DNA from: CANHVK01 sp046304235
Lineage (GTDB): Bacteria > Bacteroidota > Bacteroidia > Flavobacteriales_D > Crocinitomicaceae
Assembly (NCBI GenBank): GCA_046304235.1
Contig: JBKCEW010000031.1
Location: 1 to 19,418 of the forward strand
Reading direction: 5' to 3'
DNA length: 19,418 nt
This document shows positions 1-6,570 of this stretch, in pieces (position 1 is the stretch's first letter; each line of letters opens with the position of its first letter). The notes under the pieces are model-generated. The model saw nothing but the letters and a program-made list of their open reading frames with translations, did no database searches and was not told where the DNA came from. The position numbers and the translations under genes are program-made.

Positions 1-441
1 TTTACCTAATCCTTCCAATCGTTTAATTTCACCGGTTTGATGGTTAATGAGATACAAATGATGGTCTAATCCATTCGTAAGCCATATATAGTTTGCTTTA
101 ACGTGTGAATTGTATTGTGCGGCTTGGTGTAGTACTTTGTCATTTACCGGAACCTCTGGTGCTTTACATTCAACTAATAATAAAACCGATTTATCAGCAC
201 CAAAAACAATCACGTCAGAACGACGTTTTAGTTTGTTGATTTTCATACCCACCTCTGTATTCATCATTCCGATAGGAACTTCTGAATGAGTTAATAAAAA
301 ATGGATTACATGTTGACGTACCCATTCCTCCGGAGTAAGTAACAATTTTTTTTTACGTACATGACAATGAACATAAATTGTTTCTCCGCTTTTCGTTAAT
401 TTCAAGGGAGCTATCGGCAGATTTAAACGTTTCATTACCAT
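1..441 (-). CDS. Stand-alone HsdR N-terminal-like (PD-(D/E)xK) protein, 3'-partial
   Basis: I translated this by hand from the reverse complement: 147 codons are open to the window edge, so the C-terminus is missing, probably by only a few residues. The fold looks like the N-terminal nuclease domain of type I restriction subunit R (HSDR_N type). SDVIVFG (Asp76) is followed by LLVECKAP (Glu91, Lys93), which gives the D-x14-E-x-K pattern of PD-(D/E)xK enzymes. A helical segment with TPEEWVRQH (about 36-44) and a later QAAQYN (about 106-111) are also usual in this family. There is no helicase or translocase part, so this is a small single-domain protein. ATG at 441 lies 4 nt after a TATCTTTG box; a second in-frame ATG at 435 is possible. 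It is divergent from holA. No hsdM or hsdS gene is present, so classic restriction is unlikely. The cellular role is unknown. Confidence 0.85.
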   Translation of the reverse strand, partial: MVMKRLNLPIAPLKLTKSGETIYVHCHVRKKKLLLTPEEWVRQHVIHFLLTHSEVPIGMMNTEVGMKINKLKRRSDVIVFGADKSVLLLVECKAPEVPVNDKVLHQAAQYNSHVKANYIWLTNGLDHHLYLINHQTGEIKRLEGLGK

Positions 442-445
442 AGCG

Positions 446-453
446 CAAAGATA
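446..453 (-). promoter_or_regulatory. -7 promoter element TATCTTTG for the HsdR-N-like gene
   Basis: The minus strand reads TATCTTTG, then CGCT, then ATG at 441. This is an exact TAnnTTTG box of the Bacteroidota primary sigma factor. No clear TTTG at the -33 position was found. The spacing implies a transcript that begins at or within a few bases of the start codon. Confidence 0.6.
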
Positions 454-504
454 ATGTTTAATGATTGATTATGAATTGTAAATACCAAAACTAATAAGTA
501 TTAT

Positions 505-539
505 CAATGCCCAATGCCCAATGCCTTTTGCCTTTTGCC
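505..539. repeat. Five-unit 7-bp tandem repeat (3x CAATGCC, 2x TTTTGCC)
   Basis: Three perfect CAATGCC units (505-511, 512-518, 519-525) run directly into two TTTTGCC units (526-532, 533-539). All five share the unit pattern NNNNGCC with no spacer. The array lies in the 119-bp gap between two divergent genes and overlaps the -33 region of the holA promoter. Confidence 0.9.
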
Positions 540-556
540 TAAAAACACTATCTTTG
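527..556 (+). promoter_or_regulatory. Promoter of the holA operon
   Basis: TTTG (527-530), 18 bp, then TATCTTTG (549-556) fits the Bacteroidota consensus. The -33 TTTG is part of the first TTTTGCC repeat unit. The start codon at 561 is only 4 nt after the -7 box, so the mRNA is probably leaderless or nearly so. Confidence 0.7.
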
Positions 557-560
557 AATT

Positions 561-1559
561 ATGGATTTCAAGTCGCTTCAGCAGCAAATTAAAAACAAGG
601 ATTTTAAACCTATATATCTATTGCAGGGAGAGGAGCCTTTGTTTATTGATCAGTTGTCGAAATTGATACATGACAATGTGTTGGAGGATCACGAACGAGA
701 TTTTAATGAAACGATTGTATACGGTAAAGATGCCGATGTTCGAACAGTGGTACTAGATGCAAAAGGCTTTCCGATGATGGCTGAACGTCGTTTTGTGATG
801 GTTCGTGAAGCTCAAGAGATGAAAGATATAGACTTACTCGAAAGTTATCTTGAAAATCCTAATCCTTCTACGGTTCTAGTATTAGCTCACAAGTATAAAA
901 AAGTTGATTCTAGAAAAAAAGTCGCTAAACTTTTTTCAAAAGCAGGAGTTGTTTTTACTTCCGATAAAATAAAAGAATATCAATTAGTTGATTGGATTAC
1001 AAAGTATGTAGCAACTGTTAATTTTCAGATTTCTAGTAAGGCTGCATTTTTGTTGGCAGAAAATATTGGAAACGACCTTTCAAGAATTGCTGGTGAAATT
1101 GAAAAACTTTCGATTATTTTAGAAAAAGGAACAACAATCAATGAAATTCATATTGAGGAAAACATTGGTATTTCGAAAGATTACAATATGTTTGAATTAA
1201 GCAGTGCAGTTCAGAATAACGATTATTTGAAGGCTATGAAAATCATTACGTACTTCAAACATAATCCTAAATCGGGTCCCTTAGTTGTTATCATTGGTTC
1301 ATTATATAATTTGTACAGTCAATTAATGAAAGTACATTTTTTGGCGGATAAGTCTCCTCAAAGCGTTGCTTCTTCATTGCGAGTACATCCTTTTGTTGCA
1401 GGTGAGCTCGTTAAGGCTGCTAAGATTTGTAATCCTAAAACAATTGCTCGAAATATCAATTATTTATACCAATATGATTTGAAATCAAAGGGTATAGGTG
1501 ATTCACATTCTGAAGATGCCGAATTAATGACAGAATTGGTTTACAAATTATTGCATTGA
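561..1559 (+). CDS. holA: DNA polymerase III subunit delta
   Basis: HolA is the delta subunit of the clamp loader. It binds the beta clamp and opens it so that the clamp can be placed on primed DNA. The 332-residue length is normal for the family. The N-terminus has the family signature YLLQGEEPLFIDQL (about 19-32) in the degenerate AAA+ fold. The region around 160-230, with LAENIGNDLSRIAGEIEKL, matches the central helical part, and the C-terminal collar domain follows. ATG at 561 is the only sensible start, being 4 nt after the -7 box. It is the first gene of a four-gene operon, and rsmE begins 3 nt after its stop. No anomalies seen. Confidence 0.95.
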   Translation: MDFKSLQQQIKNKDFKPIYLLQGEEPLFIDQLSKLIHDNVLEDHERDFNETIVYGKDADVRTVVLDAKGFPMMAERRFVMVREAQEMKDIDLLESYLENPNPSTVLVLAHKYKKVDSRKKVAKLFSKAGVVFTSDKIKEYQLVDWITKYVATVNFQISSKAAFLLAENIGNDLSRIAGEIEKLSIILEKGTTINEIHIEENIGISKDYNMFELSSAVQNNDYLKAMKIITYFKHNPKSGPLVVIIGSLYNLYSQLMKVHFLADKSPQSVASSLRVHPFVAGELVKAAKICNPKTIARNINYLYQYDLKSKGIGDSHSEDAELMTELVYKLLH

Positions 1560-1562
1560 TAT

Positions 1563-2258
1563 ATGCACGCATTTTATATCCCTACATTATTACCGACGAT
1601 TAAACAGCTTTTTTTAAGTGAAGAAGAGTCAAAACATGCTTGTCGTGTAATGCGACTAACTATTGGTGATCTTATTGAATTGTTAGATGGAAAAGGTGGT
1701 CGGTATGAAGCTAAAATTATTTCCGATCACCCAAAAAAGTGTGAGGTCGAAGTAGTGAGTTATACAAAAGAGGTTGAACAACCATTTGATATTCATATTG
1801 CTATATCGCCAACAAAAAATATGGATCGGATTGAATGGTTTATAGAAAAAGCAACAGAACTTGGGTTAACAAAAATTTCGTTTATCCAAACAGAACGTAG
1901 CGAACGTAAATTAATGAAAACCGATCGGATTGAAAAAATTGCTATCGCAGCTATGAAACAATCGCAAAGAACGTATTTACCTCTTATAGAAGAACTAAAA
2001 CCTTTTAAAACCTTTGTGCAACAATATCCCGCTGGCGGTATTGCTCATTGTGAAGAGTTTTCAGCTCAAAATATATCGACAGTAGCAATTGCTACAAATT
2101 TCCCTATTTTAATTGGCCCAGAGGGAGATTTTACAACAAACGAGGTTGAACTAGCATTAAAATCTGGTTATAGACAAATTAATTTAGGTAAAACACGATT
2201 ACGTACGGAAACAGCTGGGATTTACGCAGTAACTTTGTTAAAAAGTAAATTTGAATGA
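1563..2258 (+). CDS. rsmE: 16S rRNA (uracil-1498-N3)-methyltransferase
   Basis: RsmE methylates N3 of U1498 in 16S rRNA in the assembled 30S subunit, using S-adenosylmethionine. The 231-residue length is typical. The N-terminal PUA-like region (about 1-70) contains EESKHACRVMRLTIGD, the usual RsmE opening, where most homologues read HxxxVLRxxxGD. The C-terminal SPOUT knot has ISPTKNMDRIEWFIEKATELG (about 76-97), ILIGPEGDFTTNE (about 183-195) and INLGKTRLRTETAG (about 206-219), which form the SAM-binding loops. It starts 3 nt after holA, and its stop overlaps the next start (ATGA), which suggests translational coupling. Confidence 0.95.
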   Translation: MHAFYIPTLLPTIKQLFLSEEESKHACRVMRLTIGDLIELLDGKGGRYEAKIISDHPKKCEVEVVSYTKEVEQPFDIHIAISPTKNMDRIEWFIEKATELGLTKISFIQTERSERKLMKTDRIEKIAIAAMKQSQRTYLPLIEELKPFKTFVQQYPAGGIAHCEEFSAQNISTVAIATNFPILIGPEGDFTTNEVELALKSGYRQINLGKTRLRTETAGIYAVTLLKSKFE

Positions 2259-2902
2259 AAAAGGTAGTAGTATTTATTTTCTTGTTTTTCAATTTTTTAA
2301 TTTATGGTCAATCCTCTTTTCGATTGGCTGTATTAAAATATAATGGAGGAGGAGATTATTATGCAAACCCTTCATCTTTGCCTAATTTAATTAAGTTTTG
2401 TAATAAGAATTTAAATACATCTATCAATCCGGATGTACCTTACGTAGAAGCGGGTAACAGGGATATACTACAATATCCTTTTGTACATATGACAGGACAC
2501 GGTAATGTGGTTTTTTCAGCACAAGAATTGGATAATATTCGTACTTACCTGATGGCTGGAGGTTTTTTACACATTGATGATAATTATGGTATGGACGCTT
2601 ATATTAGACCACAAATTAAAAAGCTATTTCCAGATAATGATTTAGTTGAGATTCCAATTACACACCCAATTTTTCATCAAAAATTTGAATTTAAACATTT
2701 ACCTAAAATTCACGAGCATGATAATAAACCACCTAAAGCATTTGGGGTTTTCGTTGAAGGTAAATTGGTACTTTTGTATACCTATGAAACCGATTTAGGT
2801 GATGGATGGGAAAATCAAGCAGTTCACAACGATCCAAATGACAAACGTGTGCAAGCGTTGCAAATGGGGGCAAACATATTAATGTACGTATTTTCAAGAT
2901 AA
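2255..2902 (+). CDS. Secreted DUF4159-family protein
   Basis: This 215-residue protein has a clear Sec signal peptide: MKK, a hydrophobic run to about residue 18, then YGQSS, with likely cleavage near residue 19-20. The mature part matches DUF4159 by its landmarks: FRLAVLKYNGGGDYY near the N-terminus, FVHMTGHGNVVFSAQE (about 76-91), the glycine-rich GGFLHIDDNYGMD, and a C-terminal stretch with HNDPNDKRVQALQMGANI. The fold is said to resemble class I glutamine amidotransferases, but I see no cysteine-histidine triad and do not infer catalysis. The function is unknown. It overlaps rsmE by 4 nt and lies 1 nt before the pseudouridine synthase gene, so it is co-transcribed with cytoplasmic RNA-modification genes although it is exported. 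Confidence 0.85.
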   Translation: MKKVVVFIFLFFNFLIYGQSSFRLAVLKYNGGGDYYANPSSLPNLIKFCNKNLNTSINPDVPYVEAGNRDILQYPFVHMTGHGNVVFSAQELDNIRTYLMAGGFLHIDDNYGMDAYIRPQIKKLFPDNDLVEIPITHPIFHQKFEFKHLPKIHEHDNKPPKAFGVFVEGKLVLLYTYETDLGDGWENQAVHNDPNDKRVQALQMGANILMYVFSR

Positions 2903-2903
2903 A

Positions 2904-3800
2904 ATGAAAACAGGAAGAAAACCAGGTTCAGAACGCATATCGACTTTTAAAGTAACTAAAGAGGGTACCTTATTCGATTTTTTACAACAAGTATTTAAAG
3001 AAAAAAGTAAAACTTCTATCAAACAAATTTTAGCTAATAAACTTGTTCAAGTTGATAATCTATATCAAACGCATGTTTCATTTGCTTTAAAACCTGGAAA
3101 TAGTATAGTTGTCGGAAAGAAGGAAATGAAACAGGCAAAAATCCCATTTAGTTTGAATATCCTATTTGAAGACGATTATTTAATAGCTGTTTTAAAACCA
3201 GAAGGGTTGTTGTGTAATGCTACTGAAAAAGAAAAACTACGAACACTTTCTACTTATGTCACTGCTCAATTTAAAGCAAAAAATCCAGGCAAATTATTGT
3301 ATTTAGTAAATCGTTTGGATAGAGATACTTCTGGAATTGTGATTTTCGCTAAATCGATGGATGTAAAAACACTTATGGCAAATGCATGGGGAGAAACAAT
3401 GAAAAACTCTTCCTATTTAGCAATTGTAGAAGGGATAGTTAAACCAAAAGATGGGGAAATCACTTCTTATTTACGTGAAAGTAAAGCAATGAAAGTACAT
3501 GCGTCAAAAAATCAAACGTATGGTAGTGAGTCAATAACAGAGTATGTTACTATTGCTAATCGAAAAAACTCATCTATGTTAGAAGTAGCACAAAAAACGA
3601 ATGTGAAGAATCAAATTCGTGTACAACTACAAGAAATTGGTCACCCAATAGTTGGAGATAAAAAATATGGAGCTAAAACAAATCCAATCAATCGTTTAGG
3701 TTTACATTTTTATCGTGTAGAATTTATGCACCCAATTACAAAGAAAGTTGTGGTAATTAAATCAAAAGCACCGAAAGGATTTAGTAATTATGAGTTATAA
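2904..3800 (+). CDS. RluA-family RNA pseudouridine synthase
   Basis: This enzyme isomerises uridine to pseudouridine in rRNA or tRNA; the target site cannot be read from the sequence. The 298 residues hold an N-terminal S4-like RNA-binding domain (about 20-72, with TLFDFLQ and KLVQVDN) and an RluA/RsuA-type catalytic domain. LLYLVNRLDRDTSGIVIFAK carries the catalytic Asp139 in the RLD motif. Most relatives have His before RLD, but here it is Asn136. VKNQIRVQLQEIGHPIVGDKKYG (about 234-256) and LGLHFYRVEFMHP (about 266-278) are the later family motifs. It is the last gene of the holA operon, with a 1-nt gap to the previous stop. The symbol is left blank because RluA, RluC and RluD types cannot be separated here. 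Confidence 0.92.
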   Translation: MKTGRKPGSERISTFKVTKEGTLFDFLQQVFKEKSKTSIKQILANKLVQVDNLYQTHVSFALKPGNSIVVGKKEMKQAKIPFSLNILFEDDYLIAVLKPEGLLCNATEKEKLRTLSTYVTAQFKAKNPGKLLYLVNRLDRDTSGIVIFAKSMDVKTLMANAWGETMKNSSYLAIVEGIVKPKDGEITSYLRESKAMKVHASKNQTYGSESITEYVTIANRKNSSMLEVAQKTNVKNQIRVQLQEIGHPIVGDKKYGAKTNPINRLGLHFYRVEFMHPITKKVVVIKSKAPKGFSNYEL

Positions 3801-3841
3801 TTGAATATTAATCATTAAACATTCATAATTCAACATTTTTT
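3801..3841 (+). terminator. Weak AT-rich hairpin plus T-run after the holA operon
   Basis: TTGAAT (3801-3806) and ATTCAA (3828-3833) are complementary and are followed by CATTTTTT. The stem is only 6 bp and the loop is 21 nt, so this is a weak candidate terminator. It sits where two convergent genes end, 39 bp apart. The T-run already reaches the stop codon region of the opposite gene. Confidence 0.3.
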
Positions 3842-4274
3842 ATAGGTCTTCAGGAATTACAGCTTCTTTATAGCTTTTAGCCTTTGGCTTTAGTTTGTCT
3901 ATAAATACGACTTTATATTTTTCTCCATCTTCAGTAAGAATAAGTTCTGAAATTCCATTCATAATGACTGGTGCAGAATTTTTCTCATTGGTGTATTTTT
4001 TATCGAGTAATGAGTAGGTACTATCTTCTAATTCTATAAAAATTGAAGTAATTGTTCCATTTTCAACCCTTGTTTTACCGTTGAAGCAACTATTACCAGT
4101 CGGAGATAATTGAACAATTATTACATTTTTATGTATGGCATCTTCTACTGTGTAACTGCCCCTTGCGTTAAATGAATGTTCTAGTTTTTTTAGACAGTCT
4201 GCTTCTTGTGAAAAGAATGAGGTACTTATTAATATTGAAATTGTAAGAAGTAATGAATTATGTATACTATTCAC
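3840..4274 (-). CDS. Small secreted protein of unknown function
   Basis: I do not recognise this 144-residue protein. The first 22 or so residues form a good Sec signal peptide (hydrophobic LLLTISILISTSFF followed by SQEADC). The start codon is GTG; no in-frame ATG lies upstream, and starting later would remove the signal peptide. The mature part has two cysteines, one just after the likely cleavage site and one in GNSCFNG, so a disulfide is possible. The rest is beta-strand-like with alternating charged and hydrophobic residues. The context TSFFSQEADC does not fit a lipobox well. It stands alone, convergent with the pseudouridine synthase gene and divergent from gmhA, with its own TATCTTTG box. 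Confidence 0.7.
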   Translation of the reverse strand: MNSIHNSLLLTISILISTSFFSQEADCLKKLEHSFNARGSYTVEDAIHKNVIIVQLSPTGNSCFNGKTRVENGTITSIFIELEDSTYSLLDKKYTNEKNSAPVIMNGISELILTEDGEKYKVVFIDKLKPKAKSYKEAVIPEDL

Positions 4275-4314
4275 TTTGTGAAATAATTAAATTTTAAAAA
4301 AAATACTTTTTATT

Positions 4315-4322
4315 CAAAGATA
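4315..4322 (-). promoter_or_regulatory. -7 promoter element for the small secreted protein
   Basis: The minus strand reads TATCTTTG about 40 nt before the GTG start. It is an exact match to the -7 consensus. No clear -33 TTTG was found at the expected distance. Confidence 0.55.
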
Positions 4323-4362
4323 GTAAGTTTAAGTAAAATCAGAATAATTGATTATAAATATT

Positions 4363-4370
4363 TAACTTTA
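4363..4370 (+). promoter_or_regulatory. Possible -7 element for gmhA
   Basis: TAACTTTA differs from TAnnTTTG only in the last base. It lies 29 nt before the gmhA start. No matching -33 box was found, so this is tentative. Confidence 0.35.
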
Positions 4371-4399
4371 TCTCACATAAGAATTAATTCAAATTAATT

Positions 4400-4963
4400 A
4401 TGGGGGTTGCATCTCATTTTATTGAAGCTGGAAAGGTTTTAGTTCAGTTTTCAACGGAAGAAAACTTTAGTAAAATAGAATCAGCAGGTACTATTTTAGT
4501 TGAAGCTGTAAATAACGGAAAGAAAATATACGCTTGCGGTAATGGAGGGTCAATGTGTGATGCCATGCATTTTGCCGAAGAGCTAACAGGTAGATATAGA
4601 GGAAATCGAAAAGCTATACCCGCAATGGCTATCGCAGATCAAAGTCATATTTCTTGTGTATCAAATGATTATGGATACGAGTTTGTTTTTTCAAGATTTT
4701 TGGAAGCATTTGGTGATGCTGGAGATGTTTTATTAGCAATTTCAACTTCTGGTAATTCATTGAATGTTTTAAATGCAATTGATGTTGCCCGTTCTAAAGG
4801 AGTGAAAGTAATTGGATTAACCGGTAAAGATGGTGGTAAAATGAAAGAATTGTGTGATGTAGAAATTCGAGCACCATATTCAGTATTTGCTGATAGAGCT
4901 CAAGAAATACATATTAAAGTAATTCATTCATTAATCGATTATATTGAAAAAAATATTGATTAA
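4400..4963 (+). CDS. gmhA: Sedoheptulose 7-phosphate isomerase
   Basis: GmhA converts sedoheptulose 7-phosphate to D-glycero-D-manno-heptose 7-phosphate, the first step of the ADP-heptose pathway for LPS inner core or heptosylated glycans. The 187-residue SIS-domain protein closely follows the E. coli enzyme as I recall it. CGNGGSMCDAMHFAEELTG (46-64) includes Glu61, which aligns with the catalytic glutamate. AISTSGNS (about 113-120) is the sugar-phosphate-binding SIS loop. The C-terminal RAQEIHIKVIH carries the Gln and His residues of the active site. It is cytoplasmic and tetrameric in known cases. None of gmhB, hldE or other heptose genes is in the window. Its stop overlaps that of the convergent OstA-like gene. 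DiaA-type SIS proteins are the alternative, but the match to GmhA is better. Confidence 0.92.
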   Translation: MGVASHFIEAGKVLVQFSTEENFSKIESAGTILVEAVNNGKKIYACGNGGSMCDAMHFAEELTGRYRGNRKAIPAMAIADQSHISCVSNDYGYEFVFSRFLEAFGDAGDVLLAISTSGNSLNVLNAIDVARSKGVKVIGLTGKDGGKMKELCDVEIRAPYSVFADRAQEIHIKVIHSLIDYIEKNID

Positions 4964-6570
4964 CGTTTTTTCTTTTTTGGAGTTAAAGGAAGTTTTTTAA
5001 TTTCCTTTTTTTGTTTTTCTTCTTGATAAAAAAAATCCTTTCTGTTTTTTGGTCTTAGTAATGGTTTCCATGTGAAGTTTGCTACAAATTGTTCATCTGC
5101 ATTTAGTTTATCTATGGGGTACATTAATCCATCTGCTTGATCTATATAGGTGACTTTTTTGAACTCTCCGCTATCTAAATATACCTTGATACTACTAGCA
5201 TATAGTCTAACCATACCTTTTCTTGTAACTTCAATAATACTATCAGAGTTTTTAGTTTCTTCTGGAAAATAAATTGTTTGAGCATTTCCATCTACATCTA
5301 TTTTTTTTAGGTCATTATTTTCGTCAAAATATGCGAACATATTTTTACCACCAATTTGATTATAGTATTTGCCACTATCAACTTCAGTAATAGTTAGCGC
5401 TTTATTTAGTATTTCAGCACGCTCCAACAAACTGTCCTCCATTAAAAGATGAATTATTGTACCACTGATTTGCGCATTTTTATTCCATAAATAGGGAGAT
5501 TTGAATAAGGTCAATTTTTTATCTTTTTTTGAATAATATAGGCTATCACTAATTCCTTGTAGATTATGACTAAAAATTTTCCCATTATGATAACCTATTA
5601 CGTGATCGATTTGGTCTAAAGAGTCGTGAAATAGAAAAAGAGTATCCGCTTTTACAAATAAAGTATCTTTTTTTTGTTTGTAACTTATATATGGATTTTT
5701 TGTAAGGTAGCTGCGTTTTTCTTTTTTTGAATAGAATAATTTGTTTCCCTCAAAAGCGATTCCTTTGTCAGAATCTTCATATCGAATATGCCCATATGCA
5801 CCTGATAAGCCTTTTTTATCGAATGTGTAAAGTGTATCAGCAGCTAAAGTTTTTAACGGTTTAGTAATTACTGCATTTTGATGTATGAAACATTCTTCTG
5901 TTTCGGTATTCATCCAACCTCTTTCACAGTAAATTTTAGTATCAATCTCTTGCTGAATATTTGTTGGACTATAAAAATTAATTCTTTTCGAACCATAATG
6001 AAAACAAATGGTATCTGTTTTCATTTTAATTGTCTTACTCTTGTAATCTACTGATTTACTTAATGAAATATTTTTGGATTTAGGATAAAAATATCCGTGT
6101 AAACTTGAAATTTCCTCTTTTCTTTTTGTATTCTCTATTCGGCCACCATATAAATAAGTGGCAACATCTCTTTTAGAATCAAATGATAATGTGTCGGTTG
6201 AAATTTTAAATTCACGATCTCTGACTCTCACGTGTCCCCACAATTTACCAATTTGTTCCTTTCCATTATAATGCATTGAATCACAATATAAGTTTAAAGT
6301 ATCATGTTTCGATAGATGAACGTTTCCATATAGTTTTAATATATCATTCTCTTTAAAATAAGAGGCAGAATCACAATAGATTTCATTTTTTTGATAAATC
6401 AGGTGTATATTACCGATAAGTTTGTGTTCACCTGTTTTTCTATTGAATGTTAGTTTATCAGCCCCTGGTTTTAATTCCATTAAATCTTGTGCAAATAAAG
6501 AATTGCCAAACATAAAAACAGCGCTCATTAAAAGCGCTGTATGAATAATATGTAATATAGGTTTACTCAA
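4960..6570 (-). CDS. OstA/LptA-like periplasmic protein
   Basis: This 536-residue exported protein belongs to the OstA-like (LptA/LptD N-terminal fold) group, which forms a beta-jellyroll bridge carrying LPS across the periplasm. Residues 1-28 are a signal peptide ending LFAQ. From about 30 to 250 a repeated pattern is visible, such as EIYCDSASYF...LKLYGNVH and LNLYCDSMHY...GKLWGHVRVRD, followed by LSFDSKRDVATYLYGG. These are the short strands of stacked OstA repeats. Further similar strands run to about 470. The C-terminus is very lysine-rich (last 20 residues). The apparent start is TTG at 6570, directly after the purA stop; the next in-frame ATG (residue 15) would leave a poor signal peptide with no positive charge. 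It is the last gene of the spoT-purA cluster. An LptA role is inferred from fold and context. Confidence 0.85.
   Translation of the reverse strand: MSKPILHIIHTALLMSAVFMFGNSLFAQDLMELKPGADKLTFNRKTGEHKLIGNIHLIYQKNEIYCDSASYFKENDILKLYGNVHLSKHDTLNLYCDSMHYNGKEQIGKLWGHVRVRDREFKISTDTLSFDSKRDVATYLYGGRIENTKRKEEISSLHGYFYPKSKNISLSKSVDYKSKTIKMKTDTICFHYGSKRINFYSPTNIQQEIDTKIYCERGWMNTETEECFIHQNAVITKPLKTLAADTLYTFDKKGLSGAYGHIRYEDSDKGIAFEGNKLFYSKKEKRSYLTKNPYISYKQKKDTLFVKADTLFLFHDSLDQIDHVIGYHNGKIFSHNLQGISDSLYYSKKDKKLTLFKSPYLWNKNAQISGTIIHLLMEDSLLERAEILNKALTITEVDSGKYYNQIGGKNMFAYFDENNDLKKIDVDGNAQTIYFPEETKNSDSIIEVTRKGMVRLYASSIKVYLDSGEFKKVTYIDQADGLMYPIDKLNADEQFVANFTWKPLLRPKNRKDFFYQEEKQKKEIKKLPLTPKKKKR
6514..6540 (-). 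terminator. Terminator-like hairpin inside the OstA-like signal-peptide codons
   Basis: On the minus strand, ACAGCGCT (6540-6533), a 7-nt loop and AGCGCTGT (6525-6518) form a perfect 8-bp GC-rich stem followed by TTTT (6517-6514). It lies 30-57 nt downstream of the purA stop, in the coding sequence of the next gene. It could reduce OstA-like expression relative to purA, or be pure coincidence of codons for TALLMSAVF. Confidence 0.4.

Noticed and set aside
1..441. A type I restriction system
   Set aside because: Only a single HsdR N-terminal-like domain is present, with no translocase domain and no methylase or specificity gene in the visible sequence.
4400..4963. Horizontal transfer of gmhA because it resembles the E. 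coli enzyme strongly
   Set aside because: GmhA is highly conserved in general, and its base composition looks like that of its neighbours, so similarity alone is not evidence of transfer.
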